From Methylobacterium aerolatum (lineage in GTDB: Bacteria; Pseudomonadota; Alphaproteobacteria; Rhizobiales; Beijerinckiaceae): a DNA stretch of 64,000 nucleotides. The translations under genes were made by a program, and so were the position numbers. The notes under the pieces were generated by a model. It was not told the origin of the DNA. It ran no database searches and saw only the letters and a list, made by a program, of their open reading frames with translations. How positions within the stretch are numbered: position 1 is the stretch's first letter; each line of letters opens with the position of its first letter. Of the stretch, positions 48,100-57,500 are shown piece by piece. Where the stretch lies: assembly GCF_022179085.1 (NCBI RefSeq), contig NZ_BPQE01000025.1, forward strand, positions 47,170 through 111,169, read 5' to 3'.

Positions 48100-49269
48100 T
48101 CAAAAGTCGATGGCGGCGAAGAACACCGCGAAGAGGCCATCGAGGACGATGACCATGAAGATGGACTTCACGACTGAGGCCGTGACGTGGCGCCCGAGGG
48201 ATTCCGCCGATCCCTCCACGGCGAAGCCCTCGATGGTGGCGATGAGCCCGATGATTAGCGCCATGAACGGCGCCTTGATCAGGCCCACAGTGACGTGATG
48301 CACGCCCACCGCGGCCTGGAGGCGGGCGAGGAACTGGTCGAGGGTCAGCCCGCCATAGACCATCGCCGTCAGGCCGCCGCCGGCCAGCGCCGCGAGGTCG
48401 CCGATGAGGGTCAGCATCGGCAGGCCGATCATCAGGGCGAGGATGCGGGGGACGATCAGGATCTCCGTGGCGTCGAGGCCCATGACCTTCAGGGCGTCCA
48501 CCTCCTCGCGCATCCGCATGGAGCCGATCTCGGCGGTGATGGCCGAGCCGGAGCGGCCCGCCACCATGATCGCCGTGAGCAGCACCCCGAGTTCCCGCAG
48601 GATCAGCAGGCCGATCAGGTTCACGACGAAGGTCTGGGCGCCGAAGCGCTGCAACTGGAAGATGCCCTGCTGGGCGACGATGCCACCGACGAGGAAGGAG
48701 ATCAGGACGATGATGGGCGCCCCGTTGAGGGCCATCTGCTGGAGCTGGTTGACGAGCGCCGTTCCCCGGAAGCTGCCCGGCCGCAGGGCGACCCGGCCGC
48801 AGGCGGCGACCACCTCGCCGAGGAAGGCGGTGGCGACGACGAACTGGCGCCCGGCGCTGGCGGTCTGCCGCCCGAGCCCGTCGAGGAGGGCGATGGGCGG
48901 GGACAGGCGCCGGGGCGGGGGAGGGGCCGCCCCGCGCATCGTCACCTCCCCGAGGAGGGTGCGGTGCTCCGGCCGGACCCTGGCATAGGCGAGGCGCCCG
49001 CCCGCCGCCTCGACCTCGGCGCGGGTCCGCTCCAGCACCCAGGCGCCGAGGGTGTCGAGCCGCTCCACGGCGCCGAGATCGACGGTGACGTCCGCCCGCG
49101 CGCCCGAGGCCGCGATCCGCGCGGCGGCGGCCTCGACGGAGGGCGCCTGGTCGGCGGTCCAGCGCCCGCCGAGCTGCAGCACGCCGCCCCCCGCCTCGTC
49201 CAGCGAAGCGGGAGCGGGGGCCGGGACCCGGGCTTGGGCGTGTACTTGGGCGAGCCCTTCGGTCAGCAC
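48100..49269 (-). CDS. Lipid ABC transporter permease with N-terminal STAS domain (MlaE-like)
   Basis: A 389-aa fused protein. A STAS-like domain (about residues 20-115; LQLGGRWTADQAPSVEAAAA, VDLGAVERLDTLGAWVLER) is followed by an MlaE permease domain with NQLQQMALNGAPIIVLISFL, GRSGSAITAEIGSMRM and EEVDALKVMGLDATEILIVP, diagnostic of the family. In E. coli the STAS part is the separate MlaB. Start GTG 49269 with AAGGA nine bases upstream is preferred over GTG 49341. First gene of the operon. Confidence 0.93.
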   Translation of the reverse strand: MLTEGLAQVHAQARVPAPAPASLDEAGGGVLQLGGRWTADQAPSVEAAAARIAASGARADVTVDLGAVERLDTLGAWVLERTRAEVEAAGGRLAYARVRPEHRTLLGEVTMRGAAPPPPRRLSPPIALLDGLGRQTASAGRQFVVATAFLGEVVAACGRVALRPGSFRGTALVNQLQQMALNGAPIIVLISFLVGGIVAQQGIFQLQRFGAQTFVVNLIGLLILRELGVLLTAIMVAGRSGSAITAEIGSMRMREEVDALKVMGLDATEILIVPRILALMIGLPMLTLIGDLAALAGGGLTAMVYGGLTLDQFLARLQAAVGVHHVTVGLIKAPFMALIIGLIATIEGFAVEGSAESLGRHVTASVVKSIFMVIVLDGLFAVFFAAIDF

Positions 49270-49419
49270 GGGCCGGTGTCCTTCACGGGTGGATTCCGCT
49301 TCCCAGGGGTGCCGCGTTCCGGCCGGCGAAGGGCGCGACACGCCTCAAGCGTGACGTTCCCGTCCGTGCGGCCGGACACCGCGCGATCGCGGCGACTCTG
49401 GTCCGAGGTTATGACCACA

Positions 49420-50583
49420 TTAGGGTTGACGAATCTCTTCACCCGCGCGCCCGGCCAGAAAGGCCAGGGCGAGGCCGCAGGCGGCGAGCGGTGCCATGGC
49501 GAGGAACACCCCCGCGCCGGCGTGCCTGTAGATCAGCCCGCTCGCCAGCGTCGCGGCGACCGCGATCCCGGCATTCACCGCCGACAGGGTGCCCTGCGCC
49601 CGCCCCCGCGCGCCCTCGGGCGACAGGGCGGAGACGGCGGCCATGGCCCCGAGCTGCGTCGCGCCGAAGGTGAGGCCGTGGAGCGCCTGGAGCGGAACCA
49701 GGGTCTCCAGCCGGTCGCCCACGAGGAACAGGCCCACCGCCCGGAGGAGGGCGGCCCCGCCCCCGAGGGCGAGGAGGGACACCGGCCCCCGCCACGCCGC
49801 CGGCAGGCGGGGCGCGAGGGCGAACAGGACGATCTCCGACAGCACGCCCGTCGCCCACAGGGCGCCGATGGCGGTGGGGCCGATCCCGTGGGCCGTCCAG
49901 CTGATGCTGCCGAAGCCGTAGATCGCGGCATGGCTCGCCTGGATCGTCCCGGCGGCGGCGATGCACAGCCACAGCCGCCGGGGCAGGGCCGGGGAGGGGC
50001 CGGCGGCGGCGCGCCGGGGCGGCTCGGCGGGGGTCGGGTCGAGGCGGGCGACGGCGCTCGCGATCAGGGCGAGGCCGGTGAGCAGGAGCGGGACGGCGAG
50101 GCGCTCGCCGAGGAGCGCCAGCAGGCCCCCGCCCGCGAGGTTGGCGATGAGGAAGGCGATGGAGCCCGCCATGCGGATGCGGGAATAGGCGAGCCGCGGG
50201 TCCCGCCGGGAGGCGGCCAGCGTCAGGTAGTCGATGGAGGGCACCATCGGCGCCGCCGCCACGGCGTTGAGCACGGTGAGGACGGCGAGCATGGGCCAGC
50301 CGAAGCCCGAAGCGGGGGCCATCGCGGCGTAGGTCAGCGCCACGCCGAGGCTGCCGCGCACGATCAGCCGCCGCGCGCCGAGGCCCCGGTCGATCAGGGC
50401 CATCAGCGGGGCCGTGGCGGCGATCCGCGTGGCGATCGGCAGGGCGAGCAACAGGCCGATCACGCCCGCATCGAGCCCGAGGGTGGCGAGCCAAACGGGC
50501 ATGAACGGCATGGCGATGCCGATCTCGGTGAAGACGACGGCGTAGAGCAGCGACAGGCGCCACGCGCCGGGGGAGGCTCGCAC
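49420..50583 (-). CDS. MFS transporter, HcaT-like (3-phenylpropionate permease family)
   Basis: A 387-aa permease of the MFS_1-like/HcaT group. LSLLYAVVFTEIGIAMPFMP, ALIDRGLGARRLIVRGSLGV and YGFGSISWTAHGIGPTAIGA resemble this group, as does LHGLTFGATQLGAMAAVSAL. About twelve helices. ATG 50583 starts MRASPGAWRLSLLY. Substrate unknown; no aromatic-acid catabolic genes are nearby. Its start is divergent from the CheZ-like gene. Confidence 0.83.
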   Translation of the reverse strand: MRASPGAWRLSLLYAVVFTEIGIAMPFMPVWLATLGLDAGVIGLLLALPIATRIAATAPLMALIDRGLGARRLIVRGSLGVALTYAAMAPASGFGWPMLAVLTVLNAVAAAPMVPSIDYLTLAASRRDPRLAYSRIRMAGSIAFLIANLAGGGLLALLGERLAVPLLLTGLALIASAVARLDPTPAEPPRRAAAGPSPALPRRLWLCIAAAGTIQASHAAIYGFGSISWTAHGIGPTAIGALWATGVLSEIVLFALAPRLPAAWRGPVSLLALGGGAALLRAVGLFLVGDRLETLVPLQALHGLTFGATQLGAMAAVSALSPEGARGRAQGTLSAVNAGIAVAATLASGLIYRHAGAGVFLAMAPLAACGLALAFLAGRAGEEIRQP

Positions 50584-50626
50584 GGGGATGCCGGGGATGA
50601 GGGCGGGGAGGAGTGGGCGTCCCGTC

Positions 50627-50641
50627 GTAAGCCGGTGTTAA
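50627..50641. promoter_or_regulatory. Weak CtrA-like box before cheZ-like gene
   Basis: GTAA-N7-TTAA (reverse complement TTAA-N7-TTAC) has one mismatch to the CtrA half-site pair TTAA-N7-TTAA known in alphaproteobacteria. It is 103 bp before the CheZ-like start. Suggestive only. Confidence 0.25.
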
Positions 50642-50743
50642 GCCCGATGTGTCAATCTCGGGCTTCGTCGGAAACCCTGGGTCGCCCCGCGGGTCCCGAG
50701 CCCGGAACCCGAGCCCGAAAGGGCCGAGGCGGAAACGGAGACG

Positions 50744-51832
50744 ATGGCCGGTTTGCCTGTCGCGAGCGTGATCGACGATGCCGAGTACGCGGCCATCGAA
50801 TCGACGATCTCCGCCAGCGAGCGGGGTCGCTGGTTCCTGGCCGAGCACGGCCGCCGCTCCCGCGTGGAGGAAACCCGCACCGTCCTGAGCGCCATCGAGC
50901 GGCTGGAGCAGGCCGTCACCAGCGAGCGTCCCGCCGCCCTCTCCGGCAGCCTGCGCGGCGGCCTCGTGGAGATGGCCGAGGCGATCAGCCGGACCAAAGC
51001 CGAGATCGCGGCCATCCGCGACGAGAATGCCGAGCGGACGCGCCTCGCCTCCGCCTCGGAGGCTCTGGACGCCATCGTCCGCTCCACCGAGCAGGCCACC
51101 TCCGAGATTTTGAGCGCCGCCGAATCCGTGCAGGAGGCGGCCTGGACGCTCCGCGAGCGCCATGTCGAGCCCGAGCTCTGCGAGACCCTCGACCGTCACG
51201 CCACCACGATCTACACCGCCTGCTCCTTCCAGGACCTCACCGCCCAGCGCACCGCGCGGATCATCGACACCCTCCGCTACCTGGAGGAGCGGATCGCGGC
51301 GATGATCGGGATCTGGGGCCGGGAAGGGGACGGCGTGCCCCCGCCGCCGAACGCGGCCAAGGCGCGCCTGCCCGGTGACGGCCCGTCCGCCGCCGAACTC
51401 GACCAGTCCGACGTCGACCGCTACATCGCCATGGGGGTTCCCGCCGTGACGGCGGCCGCCCTCACCGCCCGCCCGGGCAGCCCCGCCCTCCACGAGGACA
51501 TCGTCTTCGTGCCCGTGACGAGCCCGGTGACGGACACCCTCGCCGACGCCGCAGAGGACGGGGCCGACGCGGTGGAGTGGAACGTGGACGCGCCGGGCGA
51601 GGAGGGCGTCACCCTGGAGGCGATGCTCTCCGGCGATCACCCCGAGGATCTGTTGCCCGAGGAACCGCTCCCGGAGGAACCGTTGCCCGAGGCGGCGGCG
51701 CCGGAGGACGACGGGGCCGGGGTGCCGGCGGGGACGGACACGCTCGACTTCATCCTCACCGATCCCCCCGCCCTCACCATCGCCGCCCTCGACGCCATGT
51801 CGCCGGAGGCGCGCCTCGCCGCCTTCGTCTGA
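50744..51832 (+). CDS. CheZ-like protein phosphatase
   Basis: A 362-aa mostly helical protein. SFQDLTAQRTARIIDTLRYL (residues 161-180) matches the CheZ active-site helix; the catalytic Asp and Gln (D143 and Q147 in E. coli CheZ) correspond to D164 and Q168. A long helical hairpin precedes it (about 80-160). The C-terminal 170 residues are acidic and low-complexity, with LPEEPLPEEPLPE repeats. It probably dephosphorylates CheY-like response regulators. No other chemotaxis gene is adjacent. Confidence 0.85.
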   Translation: MAGLPVASVIDDAEYAAIESTISASERGRWFLAEHGRRSRVEETRTVLSAIERLEQAVTSERPAALSGSLRGGLVEMAEAISRTKAEIAAIRDENAERTRLASASEALDAIVRSTEQATSEILSAAESVQEAAWTLRERHVEPELCETLDRHATTIYTACSFQDLTAQRTARIIDTLRYLEERIAAMIGIWGREGDGVPPPPNAAKARLPGDGPSAAELDQSDVDRYIAMGVPAVTAAALTARPGSPALHEDIVFVPVTSPVTDTLADAAEDGADAVEWNVDAPGEEGVTLEAMLSGDHPEDLLPEEPLPEEPLPEAAAPEDDGAGVPAGTDTLDFILTDPPALTIAALDAMSPEARLAAFV

Positions 51833-52024
51833 AGCCGGAGCCGATCGGGTTCAGCCGCACCCGTCGATGGATCCCTGGTCGCCTCTGCGAGCCACGTGAG
51901 CCATCCCGATCGGCCATGGCTCCAGGAGCGTGTCACGGACCTCGCCGCGGCCAGGAAGCTTCCCGGAACCTCCCGGCGCGAAATGCTCTAAGAGGAGGCC
52001 CCTGCCGCTCGCCCCCTCCCTGCC

Positions 52025-52462
52025 GTGGTGCTGCATCTCATCAAGCTCAGCGTCGGCCCGGCCTCGATCGCCGATCTCGCCGACCGTCACGCCGCCTTTC
52101 GGGAGCGCGCCCTGCGCGAGGGCCAGCGCCCGAACCCGGTCCATGTCACCCGCACCCTGCCGAAACGGCACCGCGAGATCGCGGGCAAGGGATCGATCTA
52201 CTGGGTGATCCGCGGCAGCTTGTGCTGCCGCCAGGCGATCCTCGCCCTGGAGCCGCTCACCGGCGAGGACGGGATTCCCCGCTGCCGGATCGTGCTGGGC
52301 GAGGGCTTGGTGCCGGTGGTCCCCCGGCCCTGCCGCCCCTTCCAGGGCTGGCGCTACCTGACGGCGAAGGACGCCCCGGCCGACCTCGGGGAGGGCAGCG
52401 CCGAGGTGGGCGAGATGCCGGAAACGCTCCGCCGCGAACTCGCCTCCCTCGGATTGCTCTGA
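52025..52462 (+). CDS. DUF1489 family protein
   Basis: A 145-aa protein of unknown function conserved in alphaproteobacteria. VLHLIKLSVGPASIADLADR and the segment VTRTLPKRHREIAGKGSIYW, then WVIRGSLCCRQAILALEPL are DUF1489 signatures. Start is GTG 52025 or the adjacent GTG 52028; an AGGAGG site lies about 28 bp upstream, too far to decide. A family B repeat begins 6 bp after the stop. The preceding 192 bp hold nothing I recognise. Confidence 0.85.
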   Translation: MVLHLIKLSVGPASIADLADRHAAFRERALREGQRPNPVHVTRTLPKRHREIAGKGSIYWVIRGSLCCRQAILALEPLTGEDGIPRCRIVLGEGLVPVVPRPCRPFQGWRYLTAKDAPADLGEGSAEVGEMPETLRRELASLGLL

Positions 52463-52468
52463 CAATCC

Positions 52469-52573
52469 AGGATCCCAAAGGACGAGTCCTTTGGTGGGGT
52501 CCAGGGGCAAAGCCCCTGGGTCCGTGCGGGGCGCCGCCCTGCACCCGCGAAGGGGCTTGCCCTTTCGAAACCC
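52469..52573. repeat. Family B multi-hairpin repeat, copy 5
   Basis: GGATCCCAAAGGACGAGTCC, then TTTGGTGGGGTCCAGG, GGGCGCCGCCCTGC and AAGGGGCTTGCCCTTTCG. It fills the 112-bp space between the convergent DUF1489 and phosphohexomutase genes. Confidence 0.88.
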
Positions 52574-52574
52574 C

Positions 52575-53987
52575 TTATCGTCCCATCGCGGCGGCGGCGG
52601 CCTTGAGGCCCCAGGCGACGATCTCCTGCGCTGCGGCGGCGGTCTTGGCCTCCGCGTAGCAGCGCAGTTCCGGGGCGTTGCCGGAGGCCCGGAAGTGGAT
52701 GGTCCGGCCCCCGCCCAGCTCGATCCGGACGCCGTCGCGCTGGTCCACCGCCTGCGGCGCACCGAGGGGCGCGAGGAAGTCGCGGGCGAAGGCGTCGTCG
52801 GTGAGGCGCCGGAGGAAGGCGGAGCTGAGGTCCGAGGGCGTCTCCGGCAGGCGGTCGCTCGCCATCTCGCCCGCGTCGAGGGAGGCGACGAGGGCGGCGA
52901 GGCTGGTACCGGCCGCCTTGGCTGCGGCGAGCGTCGCCACGATCGGCAGAACCGCGTCGCGGGTCGGCAGGGCGGGCAGGGTGCCGCCGGGGAGCGTGAC
53001 GTCGGAGCCCAGGAGGAAGCCGCCATTGGCCTCGAACCCCGCCACCACCCGCGCACCGTCGCGGCGGGCCTCCTCCATGCCCGCGATGACGAAGGGCGAG
53101 CCGACCTTCGTGCGGATGACCCGGCCGAAGCCGCCCGCGCTCTCCAGCGCCGAGCCCGCCGTGACCGGCACCACGACCGCGTCCGCGCCGAGGAAGCGGG
53201 CGGTGATCAGGCCGAGGATGTCGCCGCGCAGGATCCGGCCGGTGCCGTCCGCCACGAGGGGCCGGTCGGCATCGCCATCGGTGGTGACGAGGGCGTCGTA
53301 GGCGCCCGCCGCCATGGCGTCGCGGATATAGGCCACGTCCTCGGGGCGGTGCGCCTCGGTGTCGATGGGCACGAAGCGGTCCGCCCGGCCGATGGGCTCG
53401 GCCGTGGCGCCGAGACCGGCCAGGAGGTCGGCCAGCACGTCGCGGGCCACCGAGCTCTGCTGGTAGACGGCGATGCGCAACCCGGCCAGGAGATCCGCCG
53501 GGAAGGCCCCGCCGTAGCGGCTGCGGTAGCGGGCGATGGCATCGGGCTCCCGCGCGGCCGGGGGCGTGGCGGGAACCTCGCCGCCGCCCGCCACGTCGCC
53601 CAGGGCGGCCAGGATCGCCGCCTCGTCCGCCTTGGTGATCTCGCCGTCGGGCCGGTAGAACTTCAGGCCGTTGCGGTCCTCCGGGATGTGGCTGCCCGTG
53701 ACCATCACGGCGAAGGCGCCGCGCCGCATCGCCTCCAGCGCCAGGGCCGGGGTCGGCAGGGCGCCGCAATCCACCGGCGTGAGTCCCGCAGAGGTGGCCG
53801 CCGCCGCGACCGTGGCGGCGATGCCCTCGCTGCTGTCGCGCAGGTCGCGGCCGATCACGACCTCACGGCTCGCGCCCCCGGCGGCCACCGAGCGGAAGAA
53901 GGCGCCGGCATAGGCGTAGCTCGGCCAGCCCACGAGTTCCGTCACCAGACCGCGGAGGCCGCTCGTTCCGAATTTTAGACTGTTCAC
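52575..53987 (-). CDS. Phosphomannomutase/phosphoglucomutase family protein
   Basis: An alpha-D-phosphohexomutase, 470 aa. The phospho-serine loop is TGSHIP with S99; the metal loop is DGDADRP (residues 237-243, in place of the usual DGDGDR); the sugar-specificity loop is GFEANGG; the phosphate-binding loop is RASGNAPELRCY. Start GTG 53987 (NSLKFGTSGLRGLVTEL) gives the family N-terminus; an upstream start would add an unrelated 60 residues. Phosphomannomutase or phosphoglucosamine-type use for surface sugars is probable, exact substrate open. Confidence 0.9.
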   Translation of the reverse strand: MNSLKFGTSGLRGLVTELVGWPSYAYAGAFFRSVAAGGASREVVIGRDLRDSSEGIAATVAAAATSAGLTPVDCGALPTPALALEAMRRGAFAVMVTGSHIPEDRNGLKFYRPDGEITKADEAAILAALGDVAGGGEVPATPPAAREPDAIARYRSRYGGAFPADLLAGLRIAVYQQSSVARDVLADLLAGLGATAEPIGRADRFVPIDTEAHRPEDVAYIRDAMAAGAYDALVTTDGDADRPLVADGTGRILRGDILGLITARFLGADAVVVPVTAGSALESAGGFGRVIRTKVGSPFVIAGMEEARRDGARVVAGFEANGGFLLGSDVTLPGGTLPALPTRDAVLPIVATLAAAKAAGTSLAALVASLDAGEMASDRLPETPSDLSSAFLRRLTDDAFARDFLAPLGAPQAVDQRDGVRIELGGGRTIHFRASGNAPELRCYAEAKTAAAAQEIVAWGLKAAAAAMGR

Positions 53988-54245
53988 GGCGTTCCCATCG
54001 GCGTCGAAGAGGCAGTGTGCACTGCGCAAATCATGCCGCGAAACCGCGCCTCGCTCAACGCCGGCGGACGAAGCGGCTCCCAACAGGATGAACGGGACCG
54101 CCGCACCGGGCGCCCGTCCCGTGATCGAAGGATCACGGGAGGTTCGGCTCTCGGAGCCCGGGCTCAGAGCCGCCCGATCCCATCCCCTCACCCCTCATCC
54201 TGAGAGACTGGCCGAGAAGGTCCTGGCGGCCCATGAAGCCCTCCT

Positions 54246-54337
54246 CGTCTTTGCGAGCGGAGCGAAGCACTCCAGGGTAACGGGCCGTTTCCGACCGTGG
54301 CGCATCCCTGGATTGCTTCGCTCCGCTCGCAAAGACG
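54246..54337. repeat. Family A palindromic repeat, copy 8
   Basis: CGTCTTTGCGAGCGGAGCG then AAGCACTCCAGGG; right arm CCCTGGATTGCTTCGCTCCG then CTCGCAAAGACG. The outer TCTTT / AAAGA pair replaces the TCATT / AATGA pair of other copies, a compensated change. Confidence 0.88.
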
Positions 54338-54365
54338 GAGGGGAAGCGGCCTTTCCGGCCAGACG

Positions 54366-54469
54366 ATGAGGTGCGGCGAAGCCGCCTCGAAGGAGGACTC
54401 CAGAGGACGCTGCGCCTTCTGGAGGTCTCCTTCGAGGCCTCCGCCGCGCTCCGGCGCCTCAGGATGAGG
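54366..54469. repeat. Family D imperfect palindrome
   Basis: ATGAGGTGCGGCGAAGCCGC, CTCGAAGGAGGACTCCAGA and then the complementary CTGGAGGTCTCCTTCGAG, CGGCGCCTCAGGATGAGG. It forms one long hairpin downstream of the giant gene's stop. Only copy in the window. Confidence 0.75.
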
Positions 54470-54505
54470 TCGCGGGGGAAACGAGGCGACTTTCGAGACC
54501 GATGC

Positions 54506-57500
54506 TCACGCGCCCTCGAACCGCCCGCTCGCGTGGGCGAGCATGGTGTAGACCTTGCCGGTCTCCGAGGTGAGGTAGGCGTCGGTCCGCTTGGCGTCGG
54601 GGTCGTTCTTGACCACGTCGGCGAGCAGGCGCTCGAACTCGCTGACGTAGCGGTCCACGCTCCGGCGGAACTCCTGGTCCGACCGGTACCGGCGCTGGAT
54701 CTCGGCGAAGGTCGCCTGCCCCTGCGCCGTGTAGATCTTCGTCGTGAACAGGTTCGGCTCGCCCCGGCGGTACCGGTCCCACAGATCGACGGCGGTCCGG
54801 TGCTCGATCATCCGCGCGATGTCGGTGGAGATCGTGTCGAGGGCGATCCGCCCGGTCTCGGCGGCGGGCTTGGGCCCCGCCGCCCCGGTGGAGGCGGCGC
54901 CCTGCCCGGCGGGCCGGGCCTGCGCGCTGCGGGCCGGGGTGGCCGGGGCCGCAGGAGCGGCGGGCGCCCCCTGCGTCGGGTTCTCGGCCTCGTCGTCGAG
55001 GGAGACGCGCGTCAGCAGGTCGGAGAGCCAGCCCCGCTTGTTGGCGTTGCCGCCGGAGGACGCCGGGGGCGGAGGCGGGGCCGAACTCGCCGTGCGCGGC
55101 TCGAACCGGGCCGGAGCCGCCGTGCGGGCCGGCGCGGGGGCGGCGGGCAAGGAAGCCGCCGACGGTGCCGCCACCAGAGCGGGAGCGGCCACCGGGGCGG
55201 CCGCAGGCGCGGCCGTCGCGGTGACGGGCGCAGGCGTGGCCGGGGGCGCCGCGGCCGGCGCCGACGACAGGGCAGTGGAGCGCCCCCCCGTCTCCGCCAC
55301 CCGGCGCTGCGGCTGGGCGACGGGCTGCGCCACGTCCACCGCGCGCCCGCTGCGGGCGACGAGGGACGACAGCTCGTTCAGCGCCTTGATCTGGTCGCTG
55401 ACGACCCGCCGCATCTCGCCCGCCGCATCCTGGGTCTTGCGCGGCAGTTCGAGCACGCCCCGGGCGAGGTCCGCCCGCGTCGCGTCGAGTTCCGTGCGGA
55501 TCGAGGCCGCCATCTCACGCAGGCCGGTGACGGATTCACCGAACTGGCTCTGCGCCTCGGTCAGGCCGTCGCGCATCTCCCGCGCGGCGGTGTCGAGGGC
55601 GGCGCGGACGCTCGCGGCGACCCGTTCCGCCTCGGCGTCGGCATCGCCCTTGAGACCGTCGAAGGCCCCGGCAACCTGCGCCCCCGCCCCTTCGGCGGAC
55701 CGGGCGAGGGACTCGCCCAGCGCCCGCGCCCGCATCTCGGCGTCCCGCAGGATCCGGTCGAGGGTCCCGGCGAAGGTCGTCCCGCGGCTCTCCAGGGTCT
55801 CCGCCCGGGCCTCGAAGTCGGCGAGCGTGGCGGCGAGCGCCCGCTCCCGCTCGGCCAGCACGGTGGACAGCCGGGACTCGACCGCGCCGAGGGACTCCGC
55901 CGCCCCGTCGAGGGCCGCCACGTGGCGCTGGGTGAGTTCGCCCAGCGACCGGCCGCGCTCGTCCAGCGTCCGCGCGAGGCTGGCGGCCTCGCGCAGGGCG
56001 CCCTGGGAGACGTCCTGCAGGGCGACGACCTGCGCCGACACCGCGGAGCCGGCGCGCCCGGCCTCGTCGGCCACCTGCACCAGCGCCGTCTGGATCGACT
56101 CCACCCGGCCCGCGAGGCTGTGCTCGATGGCGCCGAAATTGGCGTCCGCCCCGGCCACGAGGTCGGTGAGCGCCGCGTTGGCGCCCTCGACCCGGGCGAG
56201 CACGCCGCCGAGTTCCCGGGCGAGGCGGTCGTTGGTCTCGGCGAGGTCGCCGAGCGTCCGGCCGGCACCCTCGTCCACGGCTGCCCGCAGGATCTCGGCG
56301 GAGGCGCGGGCCTGAATGGCGAGCCGCTCGGTGTTGATGCGCAGGGTCTCGGCGAGGGGCAGGCCGGTCTCGGCCAGCGCGTGCTCGATGGCCCCGGCCC
56401 GGTCGGACAGGGCATCGGCGAGGCTGCGCATCGGCCCGTCGACGGCCTCGCGGAACCGCGCCACATGGCCTTCGACTTCGCTGGAGATCGTGCGCCCGTT
56501 GGCGGTGAAGCCCGCCAGCAGGTCCCCGCCGCGCTCCTCGATCGCCCGGACGAGGATCTCGGCGCTCTCCGCGAGGCGGCGCGCCAGGGCCTCGCCGCGG
56601 GCGTCCACCAGGGCACCCAGCGCCTCGGCCCGGCGCTCGAAGCTGACGCCCATGGCCTCCGCGCGCCGGTCCATGAGGGCGGCGAGCGTCGCCTCGCGCG
56701 TCGCCAGGATCGCGGCGATGGCGCCCGTATGGGCCTCGACCTGCTCGGCGTAGAGCCGCGCGCGGTCGTCGAGGAAGGTCCCGAGCCCGCTGGTGCGCTC
56801 GTCCATGAGCCCGGCGAAGGCGTCGTGCCGCTCGTCGAAGGCCGTGGCGAGGGCGTCGGCGCGCTGGCCCACGAGGGTGGCGAACAGGCGCATCCGCCCG
56901 TCGATGCGCTGGCTGAAGGCCTCGGCCCGGGCCTCGACCTCGCGGGTGAGGTCGGCGGTGCGGCCCTCCACCACGCTCTCGAGGTCGCGGACCCGCGCGT
57001 CGAACACCTCCGCGATGGCGCCGGTGCGCTCCTCGGCGGCGTCGATCAGGCCGCGGCTGCGGGAGTCGAGCAGACCCTCGATGGCCGCCCGCGCCTCGTC
57101 GAAGGTCGTCTGCAGGCTGGCGATCCGGGTGTCGAACAGGCCCGCGACGCCGGCGGGCGCCTCATCGAGGAGGCTGCGCATGGCGTCGGCCTGGGTCTTG
57201 ATCTGGTCGGCGATCTCGCCGCCCCGGGCCTCCACGAGGTCGCGCAGGCCGTCCTGGGCCTCCTCGAACAGGGCGCGCAGGCGCTGTGTGCGCGTGTCGA
57301 GGGTGGCGGCGAGCTGGCGCTCCCGGCCCTCCACCAGCGCGGCGACGGCGGCGGGCGCCTCCTCCAGCAGGGTGCGCAGGGCCTGCAGCCTGGCATCCAC
57401 GGAGGTGGCGAACCGGCCGCTGCCGTCCTCCACCGCCGCGTCGAGGGTGGCCTGGGCCTCCTCGAACAGGCTGCGCAGGCCCTGGGCGCGGGCGTCCAGG

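Larger units (their letters stand above)
53988..54505. other. 518-bp intergenic region with composite repeats
   Basis: No gene seen. The left 200 bp are unremarkable. From 54194 a composite begins: a CCTCATCCTGAGAGACTGGC spacer, the family A copy at 54246-54337 and the family D hairpin at 54366-54469. It separates the phosphohexomutase promoter side from the 3' end of the giant gene. Confidence 0.6.

Noticed and set aside
48295-51378. 1027-codon open frame on + across mlaE, an MFS gene and cheZ
   Set aside because: It crosses three recognised genes and has shadow-type composition.
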